A stretch of 64,000 nucleotides of DNA, taken from the NCBI RefSeq assembly GCF_002019795.1, contig NZ_KV917381.1, forward strand, positions 3,194,068 through 3,258,067, given 5' to 3'. How positions within the stretch are numbered: the stretch's first letter is position 1; each line of letters opens with the position of its first letter. The notes below the pieces were generated by a model. The model saw only the letters and a program-made list of their open reading frames with translations. It had not been told where the DNA came from and made no database searches. Positions 1 through 9,727 of this stretch are shown piece after piece. The position numbers and the translations under genes are program-made. The DNA is from Bacillus alkalicellulosilyticus (GTDB lineage Bacteria > Bacillota > Bacilli > Bacillales > Bacillaceae_F).

Positions 1-1517
1 ACAGCTTTTTCATCCATATCCCAAAGCTTTGCAATAATCGTATCTGAGAACCCACGCTCTTTAGCTTCCACTAATAGGTCATAGTCACCTTTGTTTTCAA
101 CAAGTTGTTTTTCAAGCTGAACGATATATTCAAGCTTTTGTAGGAAGAAACGGTCGATTTTACTTAGCTCCCAAATTTGTTCGATTGTGTATCCACGGCG
201 GAATGCTTCTCCAATAACAAACAATCTTTCATCATCAGGAACAACAATTCGTCTTTCAATTTCATCGTTCTCAAGTTGTTTCATCGACTCAACTTCGATA
301 TGATGAACGTTAGCTTCTAGCGAACGTACAGCTTTAAGCAATGATTCCTCAAGATTCCGTCCCATCGCCATAACTTCACCTGTTGCTTTCATTTGAGTTC
401 CTAACGTACGGTTAGCTGACTCAAATTTATCGAAAGGCCAACGTGGGATTTTACTTACGACATAATCTAGTGATGGTTCAAAGCTAGCATATGTTGTTTT
501 TGTAATTGGGTTTTTAATTTCATCAAGTGCATACCCTACTGCAATTTTCGCCGCCATTTTAGCAATTGGATATCCTGTTGCTTTTGATGCTAAAGCAGAT
601 GAACGGCTTACACGAGGGTTAACCTCGATAATATAGTAATTAAAGCTATCTGGGTCTAATGCAAGCTGAACGTTACAGCCACCTTCAATCCCTAATGCAC
701 GAATGATATTTAATGACGCGTTACGCAATAATTGATATTCACGGTCAGATAACGTTTGGCTTGGCGCAAAAACGATGGAATCTCCCGTATGTACTCCTAC
801 AGGGTCAAAGTTTTCCATGTTACACACAACAATCGCTTGGTTTTTTGAGTCACGCATCACTTCATACTCAATTTCTTTAAAGCCAGCAATGCTTTTCTCA
901 AGTAAACATTGAGTAACAGGACTATACTTTAATCCACTAGTTACAATTTCAATTAGTTCTTCTTCATTTGAAACAATTCCGCCACCTGTTCCACCAAGTG
1001 TGTATGCTGGACGAACAATGACAGGATAGCCTACTCTTTCAACAAACGTGTATGCTTCTTTTAAATTATGAATGATATCACTTTCAGGAACTGGTTCTCC
1101 TAGCTCGTTCATAAGCGTACGGAATAAATCACGGTCTTCTGCTTTTTTAATGGCATCTAAACTAGTTCCTAACAACTCGATATTATACTCTTTTAAAATT
1201 CCCGATTCATCAAGTTCTACCGCCATATTTAAGCCAGTTTGTCCCCCAAGTGTAGCTAACAAACCGTCTGGTCTCTCTTGACGAATAATACGGCTAACAA
1301 ATTCAAACGTAATTGGTTCAATGTATACTTTGTCGGCCATCGTCGTATCTGTCATAATCGTCGCAGGATTCGAGTTAATTAAAATAACTTCATACCCTTC
1401 TTCTTGTAACGCTTGACATGCTTGAGTACCTGCATAATCAAATTCTGCTGCTTGTCCAATCACAATTGGACCAGAACCAATGACTAAAATCTTTTTAATA
1501 TCAGTACGTTTTCCCAT
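1..1517 (-). CDS. carB: Carbamoyl-phosphate synthase large subunit, 3' part outside window
   Basis: This is the N-terminal ~505 residues of the large subunit (pyrAB), which makes carbamoyl phosphate from glutamine-derived ammonia, bicarbonate and two ATP for pyrimidine synthesis. The protein opens with [17 protein letters not shown] and the family motif [17 protein letters not shown], followed by the first ATP-grasp domain ([11 protein letters not shown], then [20 protein letters not shown]). Family members run to about 1,070 residues, so roughly half is missing because the window ends, not because the gene is broken. The ATG at 1517 sits behind the ribosome-binding site AGGGGGA and 15 bp after the carA stop, so the two subunits are translated from one message. 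Confidence 0.97.
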   Translation of the reverse strand, partial: MGKRTDIKKILVIGSGPIVIGQAAEFDYAGTQACQALQEEGYEVILINSNPATIMTDTTMADKVYIEPITFEFVSRIIRQERPDGLLATLGGQTGLNMAVELDESGILKEYNIELLGTSLDAIKKAEDRDLFRTLMNELGEPVPESDIIHNLKEAYTFVERVGYPVIVRPAYTLGGTGGGIVSNEEELIEIVTSGLKYSPVTQCLLEKSIAGFKEIEYEVMRDSKNQAIVVCNMENFDPVGVHTGDSIVFAPSQTLSDREYQLLRNASLNIIRALGIEGGCNVQLALDPDSFNYYIIEVNPRVSRSSALASKATGYPIAKMAAKIAVGYALDEIKNPITKTTYASFEPSLDYVVSKIPRWPFDKFESANRTLGTQMKATGEVMAMGRNLEESLLKAVRSLEANVHHIEVESMKQLENDEIERRIVVPDDERLFVIGEAFRRGYTIEQIWELSKIDRFFLQKLEYIVQLEKQLVENKGDYDLLVEAKERGFSDTIIAKLWDMDEKA

Positions 1518-1532
1518 CGTGTCTCCCCCTAG

Positions 1533-2621
1533 TTAAGCTTTTACTTTTCCGTTTTTATGTTCTTCAATCATGTTAATAAATTTATCAAACAAATGAATTG
1601 AATCTTCTGGACCAGGTGATGCTTCCGGATGGTATTGAACACAGAATACAGGGTGATCCAAATGCTCAAGTCCTTCAACTGTTCCATCATTAACTGATAC
1701 ATGAGTGACTTTTAATCTTGTGTCTTTTAATGAATCTTCTACAACTGCATAGCCGTGATTTTGTGATGTGATATCAATTTTTCCTGTTTCAAGTTCTTTT
1801 ACCGGGTGATTGGATCCACGGTGACCAAACTTTAATTTATCCGTTTTTGCTCCACAAGCAAGTGCAATTAATTGATGTCCTAGGCAAATACCAAATGTAG
1901 GAACCTTTCCGATAAGTCCTTTAATTAGTTCAATTCCTTCTTGTACATCCGTTGGGTCCCCAGGTCCGTTAGAAAGCATAATTCCATCTGGGTTTAATCC
2001 TAATACTTCTTCAAGTGACGCATTATAAGGAACAACGATAACATCTGAATCATAATGAATTAAGTTACGTAAAATTCCATGTTTTGCTCCGAAATCAACA
2101 AGCACGATTCGATATTTACGACCTGGTGCGTGATATGGATCTTTTGTAGAAACATGATTTACTTGGTCAGTCATTAATGGCATATCATTTAATTCTTTTA
2201 CTACTTTATCAACGTTGACTTCCATGTTACAAAGTCTTCCTTTTAATGTACCATGTTGGCGAATTAATCTTGTTAGCTTGCGCGTATCAATTCCTTCAAG
2301 ACCAGGAATGCCTTTGAATTTTAAAAGAGCATCAAGTGATTCTTCACTTCTCCAATTGCTAGGGTATTTTGCTACTTCTTTTACAATTAGTCCATGAATC
2401 GCTGGTTCAATTGATTCAAAGTCATCGCGGTTAATGCCGTAGTTTCCGATAAGTGGATAGGTTAGTGTAACGATTTGTCCACAATACGATAAATCGGATA
2501 AAATTTCTTGATAACCTGTCATCCCTGTATTAAATACAACTTCTCCACTTTTTTCGATGTCACTTCCGAATGCTTTTCCAACAAATACTGTGCCATCTTC
2601 CATAATTAATTGTCTTTTCAT
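1533..2621 (-). CDS. carA: Carbamoyl-phosphate synthase small subunit (glutaminase)
   Basis: The small subunit (pyrAA) hydrolyses glutamine and channels ammonia to CarB. The 362-residue protein has the CPSase N-terminal domain and a C-terminal class I glutamine amidotransferase domain. The nucleophile is Cys246 in FGICLGHQ, with His331 and Glu333 in the motif YHPEASPGP. The ATG at 2621 is preferred over an upstream in-frame codon at 2642 because it gives the conserved start [10 protein letters not shown]. It also follows an AAGGGGAAC Shine-Dalgarno and overlaps the pyrC stop by 4 bp (ATGA), the usual sign of translational coupling. It is the fifth gene of the pyr operon. Confidence 0.97.
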   Translation of the reverse strand: MKRQLIMEDGTVFVGKAFGSDIEKSGEVVFNTGMTGYQEILSDLSYCGQIVTLTYPLIGNYGINRDDFESIEPAIHGLIVKEVAKYPSNWRSEESLDALLKFKGIPGLEGIDTRKLTRLIRQHGTLKGRLCNMEVNVDKVVKELNDMPLMTDQVNHVSTKDPYHAPGRKYRIVLVDFGAKHGILRNLIHYDSDVIVVPYNASLEEVLGLNPDGIMLSNGPGDPTDVQEGIELIKGLIGKVPTFGICLGHQLIALACGAKTDKLKFGHRGSNHPVKELETGKIDITSQNHGYAVVEDSLKDTRLKVTHVSVNDGTVEGLEHLDHPVFCVQYHPEASPGPEDSIHLFDKFINMIEEHKNGKVKA

Positions 2622-3901
2622 TGTTGTTCCCCTTTCTTCCAAACCAGTTTTCCTTCAACAAATGTATGTGTCGGCCAGCCTTTACAAGCCCAACCTGTAA
2701 ATGGTGTATTTTTCCCTTTAGAAGCAAAATTCTCTGGATTAATCTCCTCTTGATGCTCTAAATCAATCACTGTAATATCCGCTAGCGCTCCTACTTCTAA
2801 TGTTCCATATGGAAGGTCAAATGCCTTTGCAGGTTTTACAGTCAACCAATCCACTAACTGCTTTAATGTTATAATTCCTTTTTCAACAAGGTGCGTATAT
2901 AAAAGTGGAAACGCTGTTTCTAGTCCCACAATTCCAAACGGAGCCTTTTCCATCCCTAGTGCTTTTTCTTCTGCAGCATGTGGAGCATGGTCAGTTGCAA
3001 TAAAATCAATTGTTCCATCTAATAAACCTTCAATTAACGCATCTCGGTCTTCTTTACCACGAAGAGGTGGATTCATTTTATAATTCGGGTCCATTCCTGG
3101 AATATCTTCATCACACAACAGTAAGTGATGAGGCGTTACTTCAGCCGTCACATGAATTCCTGCTCGTTTTGCATCTCTAACTGCACGAACGGAACCAACA
3201 GTACTAATGTGACACACATGATAATGCGCGCCTGCAGCTTCAGCAAGTAGGACATCTCGAGCGATATGAACAGATTCACACACTGAAGGAATTCCTTTTA
3301 GGTTATTCTCTTTCGAAAATGTTCCTTCATGAACAGCTCCACCGAAGATAAGAGTATCCTCCTCACAGTGGGCTACTATTGCTTTATTAACTTTTGCGGC
3401 TTCTTTCATGGCCGCTAACATCATCGCTGCATTTTGAACGCCTACACCATCATCCGTAAACGCAAAAGCTCCCGCTTCTTTTAATCCTTCAAAATCCGTT
3501 AAGTCTTTTCCTAATTGCCTTGTTGTAATTGATGCATATGGAAGAACTCGTACAACCGATGTTTCCTTAATTCTATTTTGAACCCACTCCATTTGTTCTT
3601 TTGTATCAGGCACGGGTCTTGTATTTGGCATTGGTGCTACTGTTGTGAAACCACCTTGGGCAGCTGCTTTAGAGCCTGTTTCAATCGTTTCTTTATGTTC
3701 TCCACCTGGCTCTCTGAAATGGACGTGAAGGTCAAGCATTCCTGGTACGATTAATTGGTTAGTAACATCGATGACTTGGGCATCTTCACGACTTACCTTC
3801 TCTGCAACTTGAATTATCTTCCCATCGACAATTAAAATTTCTTTTTCTTCTGTCGTTCCATTTTCAGTAAGGACTTTTCCTTTGGTTAATACAATTTTCA
3901 T
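2618..3901 (-). CDS. pyrC: Dihydroorotase
   Basis: PyrC cyclises carbamoyl aspartate to dihydroorotate, the third step of de novo pyrimidine synthesis. The 427-residue protein matches the Gram-positive class I amidohydrolase type. The metal-binding HVHFREPG has His59 and His61, a further metal site is [11 protein letters not shown] near residue 305, and the [11 protein letters not shown] segment is conserved. Its ATG shares one base with the pyrB stop (TAATG), and its own stop overlaps carA, so all three genes are tightly coupled. No missing catalytic residue is apparent. Confidence 0.97.
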   Translation of the reverse strand: MKIVLTKGKVLTENGTTEEKEILIVDGKIIQVAEKVSREDAQVIDVTNQLIVPGMLDLHVHFREPGGEHKETIETGSKAAAQGGFTTVAPMPNTRPVPDTKEQMEWVQNRIKETSVVRVLPYASITTRQLGKDLTDFEGLKEAGAFAFTDDGVGVQNAAMMLAAMKEAAKVNKAIVAHCEEDTLIFGGAVHEGTFSKENNLKGIPSVCESVHIARDVLLAEAAGAHYHVCHISTVGSVRAVRDAKRAGIHVTAEVTPHHLLLCDEDIPGMDPNYKMNPPLRGKEDRDALIEGLLDGTIDFIATDHAPHAAEEKALGMEKAPFGIVGLETAFPLLYTHLVEKGIITLKQLVDWLTVKPAKAFDLPYGTLEVGALADITVIDLEHQEEINPENFASKGKNTPFTGWACKGWPTHTFVEGKLVWKKGEQQ

Positions 3902-4794
3902 TACATTCCACCCCCGCTTTTTTCAATGGCTCTTTTTAGTACAGCCATTCGTACCGCAACCCCATTTGTCATTTGTTTAAAAATTCTTGAGCGTTCACAT
4001 TCCACTAGTTCGCTTGCTATCTCAACCCCTCTATTAATCGGAGCTGGATGCATGATAATACTTTCTTTTTTCATTCGAAGCTCTCGTTCTAGTGTTAAAC
4101 CAAATTGTTCATGATAGTCACTTTTTTCAGTAACCATTTTTACAGCATGTCTCTCATGTTGAATGCGAAGCATCATCATCACATCGGCCATCTCAACCGC
4201 GTCATCGATATCGATAAACTTGCCATATGGAATCGAATCATCAATCCATTGTCTTGGCCCAGAAAACCAAACGCTAGCACCTAAGCGGTGAAGAACTTCA
4301 GCATTTGAGCGCGCGACTCGACTATGGCGAATGTCTCCGACTATTACGATTTTTAGTCCTTCAAATGTTTCAAACTCTTGCTTAATCGTTAATAAATCAA
4401 GCAGTGATTGAGTTGGATGATGTCCGGTTCCATCGCCACCATTAATAATGGGAATTGATATCGGACCAATGAGTTCATTAAAATAATTATCTTGCTGGTG
4501 CCGGATAACAACGATGTTCGTTCCAATCGCTTCAAGCGTTCTGACGGTATCGTATAACGTTTCTCCCTTTTTAACACTTGAAGAATCTGCTTCGAAATTT
4601 AACACTTGTAACCCTAACTTTTTCTCAGCTACTTCAAAGCTAAATTTCGTTCTTGTGCTTGGTTCAAAAAATAAATTAGAGACAAACGTTTCACGATTAG
4701 GTTGCCAGCGGTCACCATCTAAAAACTGTTGAGCTTGGTCTAATATTTGATGTATTTCAAATGTATCTAAAAGTGGCATTGTTAATACATGCAT
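3901..4794 (-). CDS. pyrB: Aspartate carbamoyltransferase catalytic chain
   Basis: PyrB condenses carbamoyl phosphate with aspartate. The 297-residue protein has the carbamoyl-phosphate motif [10 protein letters not shown] (residues 45-54), the [12 protein letters not shown] segment and the C-terminal [11 protein letters not shown]. No regulatory PyrI gene is adjacent, as is normal in Bacillus. The ATG at 4794 (MHVLTMPLL) is chosen because AGGGAG lies 9-10 nt upstream and the B. subtilis protein begins in the same place. A longer reading to 4836 lacks a ribosome-binding site. Transcription into this gene is gated by the attenuator immediately upstream. Confidence 0.96.
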   Translation of the reverse strand: MHVLTMPLLDTFEIHQILDQAQQFLDGDRWQPNRETFVSNLFFEPSTRTKFSFEVAEKKLGLQVLNFEADSSSVKKGETLYDTVRTLEAIGTNIVVIRHQQDNYFNELIGPISIPIINGGDGTGHHPTQSLLDLLTIKQEFETFEGLKIVIVGDIRHSRVARSNAEVLHRLGASVWFSGPRQWIDDSIPYGKFIDIDDAVEMADVMMMLRIQHERHAVKMVTEKSDYHEQFGLTLERELRMKKESIIMHPAPINRGVEIASELVECERSRIFKQMTNGVAVRMAVLKRAIEKSGGGM

Positions 4795-4877
4795 CCGGTA
4801 TCTCCCTCTCTTCCAACCTTGATTCCCTATAATCAAAATTGTTACACACCTAAAATTTATATCGTGTCCTAACGTCT

Positions 4878-4977
4878 AAAAAAAACACCCTAAGTTCCTT
4901 ACCTTAGGGTGTAGGAAAGCACAGGAAAACGAGTGATTCCTTTGCTTTCTATACCCTTCTAAGTCTCTCGTACTTAG
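4878..4977 (-). promoter_or_regulatory. PyrR-type attenuator between pyrP and pyrB
   Basis: Three mutually exclusive stems can be drawn on the minus strand. The first is an anti-antiterminator hairpin CTAAGT/ACTTAG (4977-4959) with loop ACGAGAG. The second is an antiterminator pairing 4963-4944 with 4920-4903. The third is a terminator stem CACCCTAAG/CTTAGGGTG (4911-4886) followed by a run of U. This is the layout of PyrR-controlled attenuators: PyrR with UMP stabilises the first hairpin and so allows termination. The loop departs from the usual PyrR consensus, so binding may be weaker than at the pyrR leader (inference). Confidence 0.82.
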
Positions 4978-4990
4978 TTAAAGGATACTT

Positions 4991-6313
4991 CTATTTAACT
5001 GCATCTTGCGTTTCTGAAACTTCTTCAAACATTGGTGTTTTTCCGTAGCTATCTTCTTTATCAGGCATGACTAAGTGCAGAATAATCCCTACAATTGCAG
5101 CTAAAGCCATACCAGGAATTTGAACCTCATCGGTTACTTGTATGAAAGCACCACCTATTCCAAGTACAAGGATGACAGATGAAATAATTAAGTTTCGTTT
5201 AATCCCAAGATTAATACTGTTGTCTATTAACATCCGTAACCCTGAAGATGCAATGACTCCGAATAGCAAGATGGAAATTCCACCCATAACAGGAGTTGGA
5301 ATTGTTGAAATGAAGGCAGCAAATTTCCCAGCAAAACCGAGAAGAATCGCGATAACCGCTGCTCCTCCTATAACAAAGACGCTAAATACTCTTGTAATTG
5401 CGATTACCCCAATGTTTTCACCATATGTTGTATTTGGTGGTCCACCAATTAATGAAGCAAGTATTGTTGCGACCCCATCCCCCGCAATCGAGCGGTGTAG
5501 TCCAGGGTTTTTAATGAAATTTTTACCAACAACTTTACTCAGTACCATTTGGTCTCCAATATGTTCAGAAATCGTGACAATAGCAACGGGAACCATGATT
5601 AATAGAATAGCCCACGATACGCTAGGAGTATAAGTGACAAACGGTATGATAAAGTCTGGAGCGACAAACCAGTCTGCTTCTTTTACAGGGGTCAGGTCTA
5701 CTAACCCTTGATAGTATGCAAATATATAACCACCAATGATTCCAAACAAAAACGGTATAAGTCCAAAAAATCCTTTAAAGAAAATTGCAGATAAAATCGT
5801 AATAAGTAACGTGACAAAGGCTACTAATAAAAAGGTTCCATTATAAACGTCGAACCCGTTAATTTTCTCATACATTGCCATATTTATAGCAACACCTGCT
5901 AAGCCTAGTCCAATAACCATAATGACTGGTCCTACTACTATCGGCGGTAAAATGGCTAGTAACCACTTTACTCCTGCCCCCTTTATGATGAGAGCAACAA
6001 TACCATATACGAGTCCGGCAAAAAAGCTACCAATCATTGCCCCCTCAGGTCCTCCAGCAGCGGAAGCCGCTATAATTGGAGCGATAAATGCAAAGGATGA
6101 ACCTAAATAGGCTGGTACTTGTCCTCTTGTAATTAATAAATACGCTAATGTACCTAAACCACTTGATACAAGCGCCACAGCAGGACTTAGCCCTACATAG
6201 AATGGTACTAGAATTGTCGCACCAAACATTGCAAACAAATGCTGCAAACTTAACACAAGCCACTTATCAAGTCTTGGTATTTCTCTCAAACCTACATCTC
6301 TTTGGTTTTCCAT
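4991..6313 (-). CDS. pyrP: Uracil permease, NCS2 family
   Basis: This is a proton-coupled uracil importer of the UraA/NCS2 family, located in the cytoplasmic membrane. The 440 residues are mostly hydrophobic segments consistent with the family's 14-helix fold. The N-terminus LDKWLVLSLQHLFAMFGATI, and SEHIGDQMVLSKVVGKNF with GGPPNTTYGENIGV in the middle, are hallmark transport motifs. The ATG at 6313 (MENQRDV) has GAGGAGG 6 nt upstream, so codons further upstream are rejected. Only 30 bp separate it from pyrR, with no attenuator between, unlike B. subtilis. Confidence 0.95.
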   Translation of the reverse strand: MENQRDVGLREIPRLDKWLVLSLQHLFAMFGATILVPFYVGLSPAVALVSSGLGTLAYLLITRGQVPAYLGSSFAFIAPIIAASAAGGPEGAMIGSFFAGLVYGIVALIIKGAGVKWLLAILPPIVVGPVIMVIGLGLAGVAINMAMYEKINGFDVYNGTFLLVAFVTLLITILSAIFFKGFFGLIPFLFGIIGGYIFAYYQGLVDLTPVKEADWFVAPDFIIPFVTYTPSVSWAILLIMVPVAIVTISEHIGDQMVLSKVVGKNFIKNPGLHRSIAGDGVATILASLIGGPPNTTYGENIGVIAITRVFSVFVIGGAAVIAILLGFAGKFAAFISTIPTPVMGGISILLFGVIASSGLRMLIDNSINLGIKRNLIISSVILVLGIGGAFIQVTDEVQIPGMALAAIVGIILHLVMPDKEDSYGKTPMFEEVSETQDAVK

Positions 6314-6343
6314 ATACATCCTCCTCGTTCTCACAACGATTTT

Positions 6344-6895
<552 letters not shown>

Positions 6896-6930
6896 TTAGG
6901 TACTATTGACTTAGAATGAAGTGAGCGCAT

Positions 6931-7040
6931 AAAAAAACCTCTCACCGAATGATGAGAGGTTAGATGCATACAACAAATAGACATAGCTATGGCTACTGTT
7001 CATAATACTCCGCTTCCTTCTCAGCCTCACGGGACTGTAG
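6931..7040 (-). promoter_or_regulatory. PyrR-binding leader attenuator of the pyr operon
   Basis: The minus strand carries AGTCCCGTGAGGCT at 7036-7023, a full match to the PyrR-binding consensus ARUCCNGNGAGGYU. Downstream is a terminator with stem AACCTCTCA/TGAGAGGTT (6961-6936) followed by a U run. The segment TGAGAAGG next to the binding loop can pair with the terminator's CCTCTCA to form the antiterminator. When UMP is high, PyrR should hold the binding loop and the terminator forms before pyrR. Confidence 0.93.
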
Positions 7041-7065
7041 TTAAAGGACTATTAAATTACTTTTA

Positions 7066-7094
7066 ATTATTCCAAACTTCGACAAGAAAGTCAA
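7066..7094 (-). promoter_or_regulatory. Sigma-A promoter of the pyr operon
   Basis: TTGACT (7094-7089) and AATAAT (7071-7066) are separated by exactly 17 bp, close to the vegetative consensus. The -35 overlaps the last codons of rluD. Transcription would begin around 7060 and run straight into the PyrR leader. Confidence 0.85.
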
Positions 7095-8008
7095 CTATCT
7101 TTTCGCTTTAAATATTCTAAAAGTTCAACCATGTCTTGAGGCATCGGAGCTTCAAACTCCATGTACTCATCTGTCGTTGGATGAGTAAATCCAAGGACCC
7201 CAGCATGTAACGCTTGTCCATTAATATCTAACGTTTTCTTTGGACCATATTTCGGGTCACCCGCTAACGGAAATCCAATATATTTCATATGGACACGGAT
7301 TTGATGCGTTCTTCCCGTTTCAAGTTGACACTGGACATGAGTAAAGTCTTTAAACCTGTCTAATACAGTAAAGTGAGTAACCGCATCACGACTATTCTCT
7401 TCGGTAACGGTCATACTTTGTCGGTCTTGTTTGTCACGTCCTATCGGAGCATCAATTGTTCCCGTATCATGGGCAATCACACCGTGAACGATGGCGTGAT
7501 AAATTCTAGTCGTTGTTTTTGCTTTTAGTTGCTCCACGAGAGAATGATGGGCACGGTCATTTTTGGCAACCATTAATAAACCTGACGTATCTTTATCAAT
7601 ACGATGAACAATCCCTGGACGAATCACTCCATTAATGCCAGATAAGTCTTTACAATGGTGCATTAAGCCATTCACAAGAGTGCCTGTATAATGCCCTGGA
7701 GCAGGATGAACAACCATACCTCTTGGCTTATTGACAACGATGACATCATTGTCTTCATAGGCAATATCTAGCTCCATCTCTTCTGGAATGACTTCAAGCA
7801 CTTCTGGTTCAGGGATTTCAATGACAACCTCGTCTCCAGCTTGCATCTTATAATTACTCTTTACAGTGGAGCCATTAACCGTTAACTGTCCATCTTTAAT
7901 CCATTGTTGAACTTGACTGCGTGACCAGCCTTCTTCAAGTGTTGATATGACTTTATCAATTCGTTCGTTTTGATGCTCTTCTGTCATTTTCCATTCAAAT
8001 TGTTCCAT
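7091..8008 (-). CDS. rluD: RluA/RluD-family rRNA pseudouridine synthase (YlyB)
   Basis: A pseudouridine synthase that acts on 23S rRNA. An S4 RNA-binding domain (about residues 15-75, RSQVQQWIKDGQLTVNG) precedes the catalytic RluA domain. The nucleophile is Asp138 in PGIVHRIDKDTSGL, and the C-terminal GRTHQIRVHM and GDPKYG motifs are intact. Length (305) is normal. It follows lspA directly, with the lspA stop next to the rluD Shine-Dalgarno (AAAAAGGAGT), matching the lspA-ylyB pair of B. subtilis. The exact uridine target cannot be read from sequence. Confidence 0.94.
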   Translation of the reverse strand: MEQFEWKMTEEHQNERIDKVISTLEEGWSRSQVQQWIKDGQLTVNGSTVKSNYKMQAGDEVVIEIPEPEVLEVIPEEMELDIAYEDNDVIVVNKPRGMVVHPAPGHYTGTLVNGLMHHCKDLSGINGVIRPGIVHRIDKDTSGLLMVAKNDRAHHSLVEQLKAKTTTRIYHAIVHGVIAHDTGTIDAPIGRDKQDRQSMTVTEENSRDAVTHFTVLDRFKDFTHVQCQLETGRTHQIRVHMKYIGFPLAGDPKYGPKKTLDINGQALHAGVLGFTHPTTDEYMEFEAPMPQDMVELLEYLKRKDS

Positions 8009-8479
8009 TTATTTACTCCTTTTTGCTTTCCTTTCTTCATCGATAAATTTAATCATCATGAGTCCGACACCAATCACAAGTGCAGAATCAGCAACATTAA
8101 AGATAGGAAAATCGTAAGTAATGATATACGTATCAATAAAATCTACAACTTCTCCCCGAAAAACACGATCGATAAAATTCCCAATAGCGCCCCCTAATAA
8201 CAGCCCCAAGGAAATACCAAGAAAGCGGCTCTTTTTTGCTTCTTTTTGTATGTAGTATATTAGAAAAACGATAACGATAATCGTCACAATGTAAAAAAAC
8301 CACATCTGACCTTGTAAGATTCCAAACGCTGCTCCTTTATTACGATGTGACGTAATGTAAAGAACATTTTCAATAATTGTAATTCGCTCGCCCAGTTCCA
8401 TCGACTTCACGATATACCACTTCGTAATTTGGTCTAGAACGATAATAACAAGTGCAAGAACATAATAATAATAAACCAA
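8009..8479 (-). CDS. lspA: Signal peptidase II (prolipoprotein peptidase)
   Basis: LspA cleaves signal peptides from diacylated prolipoproteins in the membrane. Four hydrophobic segments are visible. The two catalytic aspartates lie in GNFIDRV (Asp104) and FNVADSAL (Asp131), and [12 protein letters not shown] is conserved. The TTG at 8479 ([13 protein letters not shown]) is preferred because GGAGG lies 8 nt upstream and B. subtilis LspA starts at the matching place. An ATG at 8494 would add five residues but has a poor ribosome-binding site. An extended -10 (TGCTAAAAT, near 8517-8525) upstream may be its promoter. Confidence 0.93.
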   Translation of the reverse strand: MVYYYYVLALVIIVLDQITKWYIVKSMELGERITIIENVLYITSHRNKGAAFGILQGQMWFFYIVTIIVIVFLIYYIQKEAKKSRFLGISLGLLLGGAIGNFIDRVFRGEVVDFIDTYIITYDFPIFNVADSALVIGVGLMMIKFIDEERKAKRSK

Positions 8480-8529
8480 CGTTTCATCCTCCATCTCTCA
8501 ACATCACTACGATAGCATTTTAGCATAAA

Positions 8530-8549
8530 AAGGGGGATGTGTCCCCCTT
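8530..8549 (-). terminator. Terminator after ylyA
   Basis: Stem AAGGGGGA/TCCCCCTT with loop CACA overlaps the ylyA stop codon and is followed by TTAT. The stem is strong but the U tract is short, so termination may be partial. Confidence 0.6.
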
Positions 8550-9207
8550 ACTTATCATTTAAATACTGGTCATAGTGAATATTTCGTTGAAAGTCCACAG
8601 AATCATCTCCACGGTATCCTTCAATGTCGGTTGATACGAAAGCTTCTATTTCTTCAACATATCCAATCAATTCCCCGGTTTCATCTAAAGAGGAATCTTC
8701 AAATATCATTGAATTTTCATTAAAGCGAGCAACGGCTTGCCATGAATCTTCTGCATCAAAAGACATGTTTTCGTTTTCTTCATCGCCGTCGAAATTAAAT
8801 TTATCAAAGTTACCAAGGACTTCTTCCTCAACCGGTCGACGTACACTTAGTTCACCTTTTGAATGCTCTACAGTTGTTCTAGCTGTTGGGTAAGCCTCAA
8901 GTCGTTCTTGTGAAATCGGTTGGCCAGTTACTTCACATATCCCATATGTTCCATTTTCGAACTTTCGGAGAGAATATTGGATATCTTCAATTTCTCTTTC
9001 CAAATTTTCTTTTAAGGCTAAATCCTTCTCTCGTTCATATAACTCAGTCCCGGAATCCGCTGGATGATTATCATATTGCGAAAGTTCACCAGTGGAAAGC
9101 GCAAGACTGTTATCAAACCCAAAGTGGTCAGTTTCTTTCAACCGTTCCTCTAATTTTTGTAATCGCTCTTCTAATTCAAGTTTGATGTGAGTATATTGTT
9201 GTTCCAC
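8548..9207 (-). CDS. ylyA: TraR/DksA-like protein YlyA (YteA family)
   Basis: The 219-residue protein has an N-terminal coiled coil (residues 1-40), a DksA-like middle (ADSGTELYEREKDLAL, then FENGTYGICEVTGQPI and RLEAYPTARTTVEH) and an acidic C-terminal tail of unknown role. The C4 zinc finger of true DksA/TraR proteins is degenerate: only the first cysteine remains (GICEVTG) and the others are Thr or absent. B. subtilis YlyA, in the same position between ileS and lspA, is known as a sporulation (sigma-G-regulon) protein that acts on RNA polymerase. GTG start with GGGGGGAT upstream. Family assignment is firm; the molecular role is inferred from synteny. Confidence 0.88.
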   Translation of the reverse strand: MEQQYTHIKLELEERLQKLEERLKETDHFGFDNSLALSTGELSQYDNHPADSGTELYEREKDLALKENLEREIEDIQYSLRKFENGTYGICEVTGQPISQERLEAYPTARTTVEHSKGELSVRRPVEEEVLGNFDKFNFDGDEENENMSFDAEDSWQAVARFNENSMIFEDSSLDETGELIGYVEEIEAFVSTDIEGYRGDDSVDFQRNIHYDQYLNDK

Positions 9208-9255
9208 ATTATCCCCCCATTCCCAGGTTGTTTGAGCAACGTACTAACTCCTTAC

Positions 9256-9284
9256 TATTTTCTCCGCAATTCCCCGCATTAGCC
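9256..9284 (-). promoter_or_regulatory. Possible sigma-F/sigma-G promoter of ylyA
   Basis: The -10-like GGAGAAAATA (9265-9256) fits the forespore consensus GGnnAnAnTR completely. The -35 at 14 bp upstream (GGCTA) is poor. It lies about 50 bp before the ylyA GTG. The call rests on the good -10 and on the known forespore expression of B. subtilis ylyA. Confidence 0.45.
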
Positions 9285-9299
9285 GAAACAACTTTTGAC

Positions 9300-9401
9300 A
9301 GAGCGATAAAAAGGGTGTACTTTCCTTTTTTATCGCTCTGTGCATGGGCGAAGCCGCTGCAAAGTTTTTCAAAAATGAGTTGGGGGTCCCAACTCTTTTT
9401 T
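9300..9401. repeat. Paired hairpins with GAAGCC linker (composite intergenic repeat)
   Basis: Two stems lie in the gene-free stretch between ylyA and the IS. The first pairs AGAGCGATAAAAA (9300-9312) with its complement up to 9339. The second is GAGTTGGG/CCCAACTC (9377-9384 with 9388-9395) followed by six T on the plus strand, a perfect terminator shape although no plus-strand gene precedes it. The linker contains GAAGCCGCTG (9350-9359), a decamer resembling those at three other hairpin loci in this window. Probably a dispersed repeat; a small RNA is possible but no promoter was recognised. Confidence 0.5.
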
Positions 9402-9438
9402 CAGCGTGCGGAGCCAGGCTCTTGGCTCATCTATTTGC

Positions 9439-9462
9439 TAACGGACCTACGTTCCGCTATTT
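9439..9462 (+). repeat. 24-nt GGACC repeat, copy 1
   Basis: Shares with three other copies the pattern TAACGGACC, four variable bases, GTCC, two variable bases, TATTT. This copy reads TTCC in place of GTCC. Confidence 0.6.
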
Positions 9463-9488
9463 GGATAAAAATCGAGAAAATCTTTATT

Positions 9489-9512
9489 TATCGGACCCTC
9501 AGTCCTCTATTT
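9489..9512 (+). repeat. 24-nt GGACC repeat, copy 2
   Basis: Same 24-nt pattern, with TATCGGACC at the left and AGTCC then CTCTATTT at the right. It is 50 bp from copy 1 in the same orientation. Confidence 0.6.
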
Positions 9513-9547
9513 CTTCATTTTCACTTTAATTTGCGTGGTTTTCATTA

Positions 9548-9571
9548 AAATAAGGTCATCTGTGTCCGTTA
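9548..9571 (-). repeat. 24-nt GGACC repeat, copy 3
   Basis: Inverted copy reading TAACGGACA at the left and GACCTTATTT at the right on the minus strand. It ends 5 bp before the IS target duplication. Confidence 0.55.
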
Positions 9572-9584
9572 CATTTAAAAATTT

Positions 9585-9613
9585 AGTCAAGTCCAGAATA
9601 ATGTGTAAATTAC
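9585..9613 (+). repeat. IS256 left terminal inverted repeat
   Basis: Shares AAGTCC and TGTGTAAA with the right end at equivalent positions and abuts the target duplication at 9577-9584. It is more diverged than the right end from the usual IS256 terminus. Confidence 0.75.
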
Positions 9614-9660
9614 TTAGCTACAATGTTACAACCTATAATGATATATAGTTAGTTTTTGAT

Positions 9661-9702
9661 TTTGGTTACTTGGAAGGGGGGACCCCCTTCCAAGTAACCA
9701 AA
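9661..9702. repeat. Perfect 20-bp inverted repeat inside the IS
   Basis: Arms 9661-9680 and 9683-9702 are exact reverse complements with a 2-nt centre (GA). Each arm begins or ends TTTGGTTACTTGG. It lies 25 bp after the transposase stop. No U tract follows on either strand, so it is not a standard terminator. It could block read-through or form a cruciform. Confidence 0.85.
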
Positions 9703-9727
9703 CTCTCGCTTCGCGCGGCTCGCTGGT

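Noticed and set aside
5142-5633. Long open frame opposite pyrP (163 residues)
   Set aside because: It is the complement of a conserved membrane protein; open antisense frames are common there and no ribosome-binding site precedes it.
9377-9401. Plus-strand terminator ending a small RNA between ylyA and the IS
   Set aside because: The terminator shape is real, but no promoter was recognised upstream and the unit shares motifs with dispersed repeats, so a repeat is the simpler reading.
9228-9548. Possible 106-residue reading frame on the plus strand between ylyA and the IS
   Set aside because: It runs through two hairpins and two 24-nt repeats, has no ribosome-binding site and no protein-like pattern.
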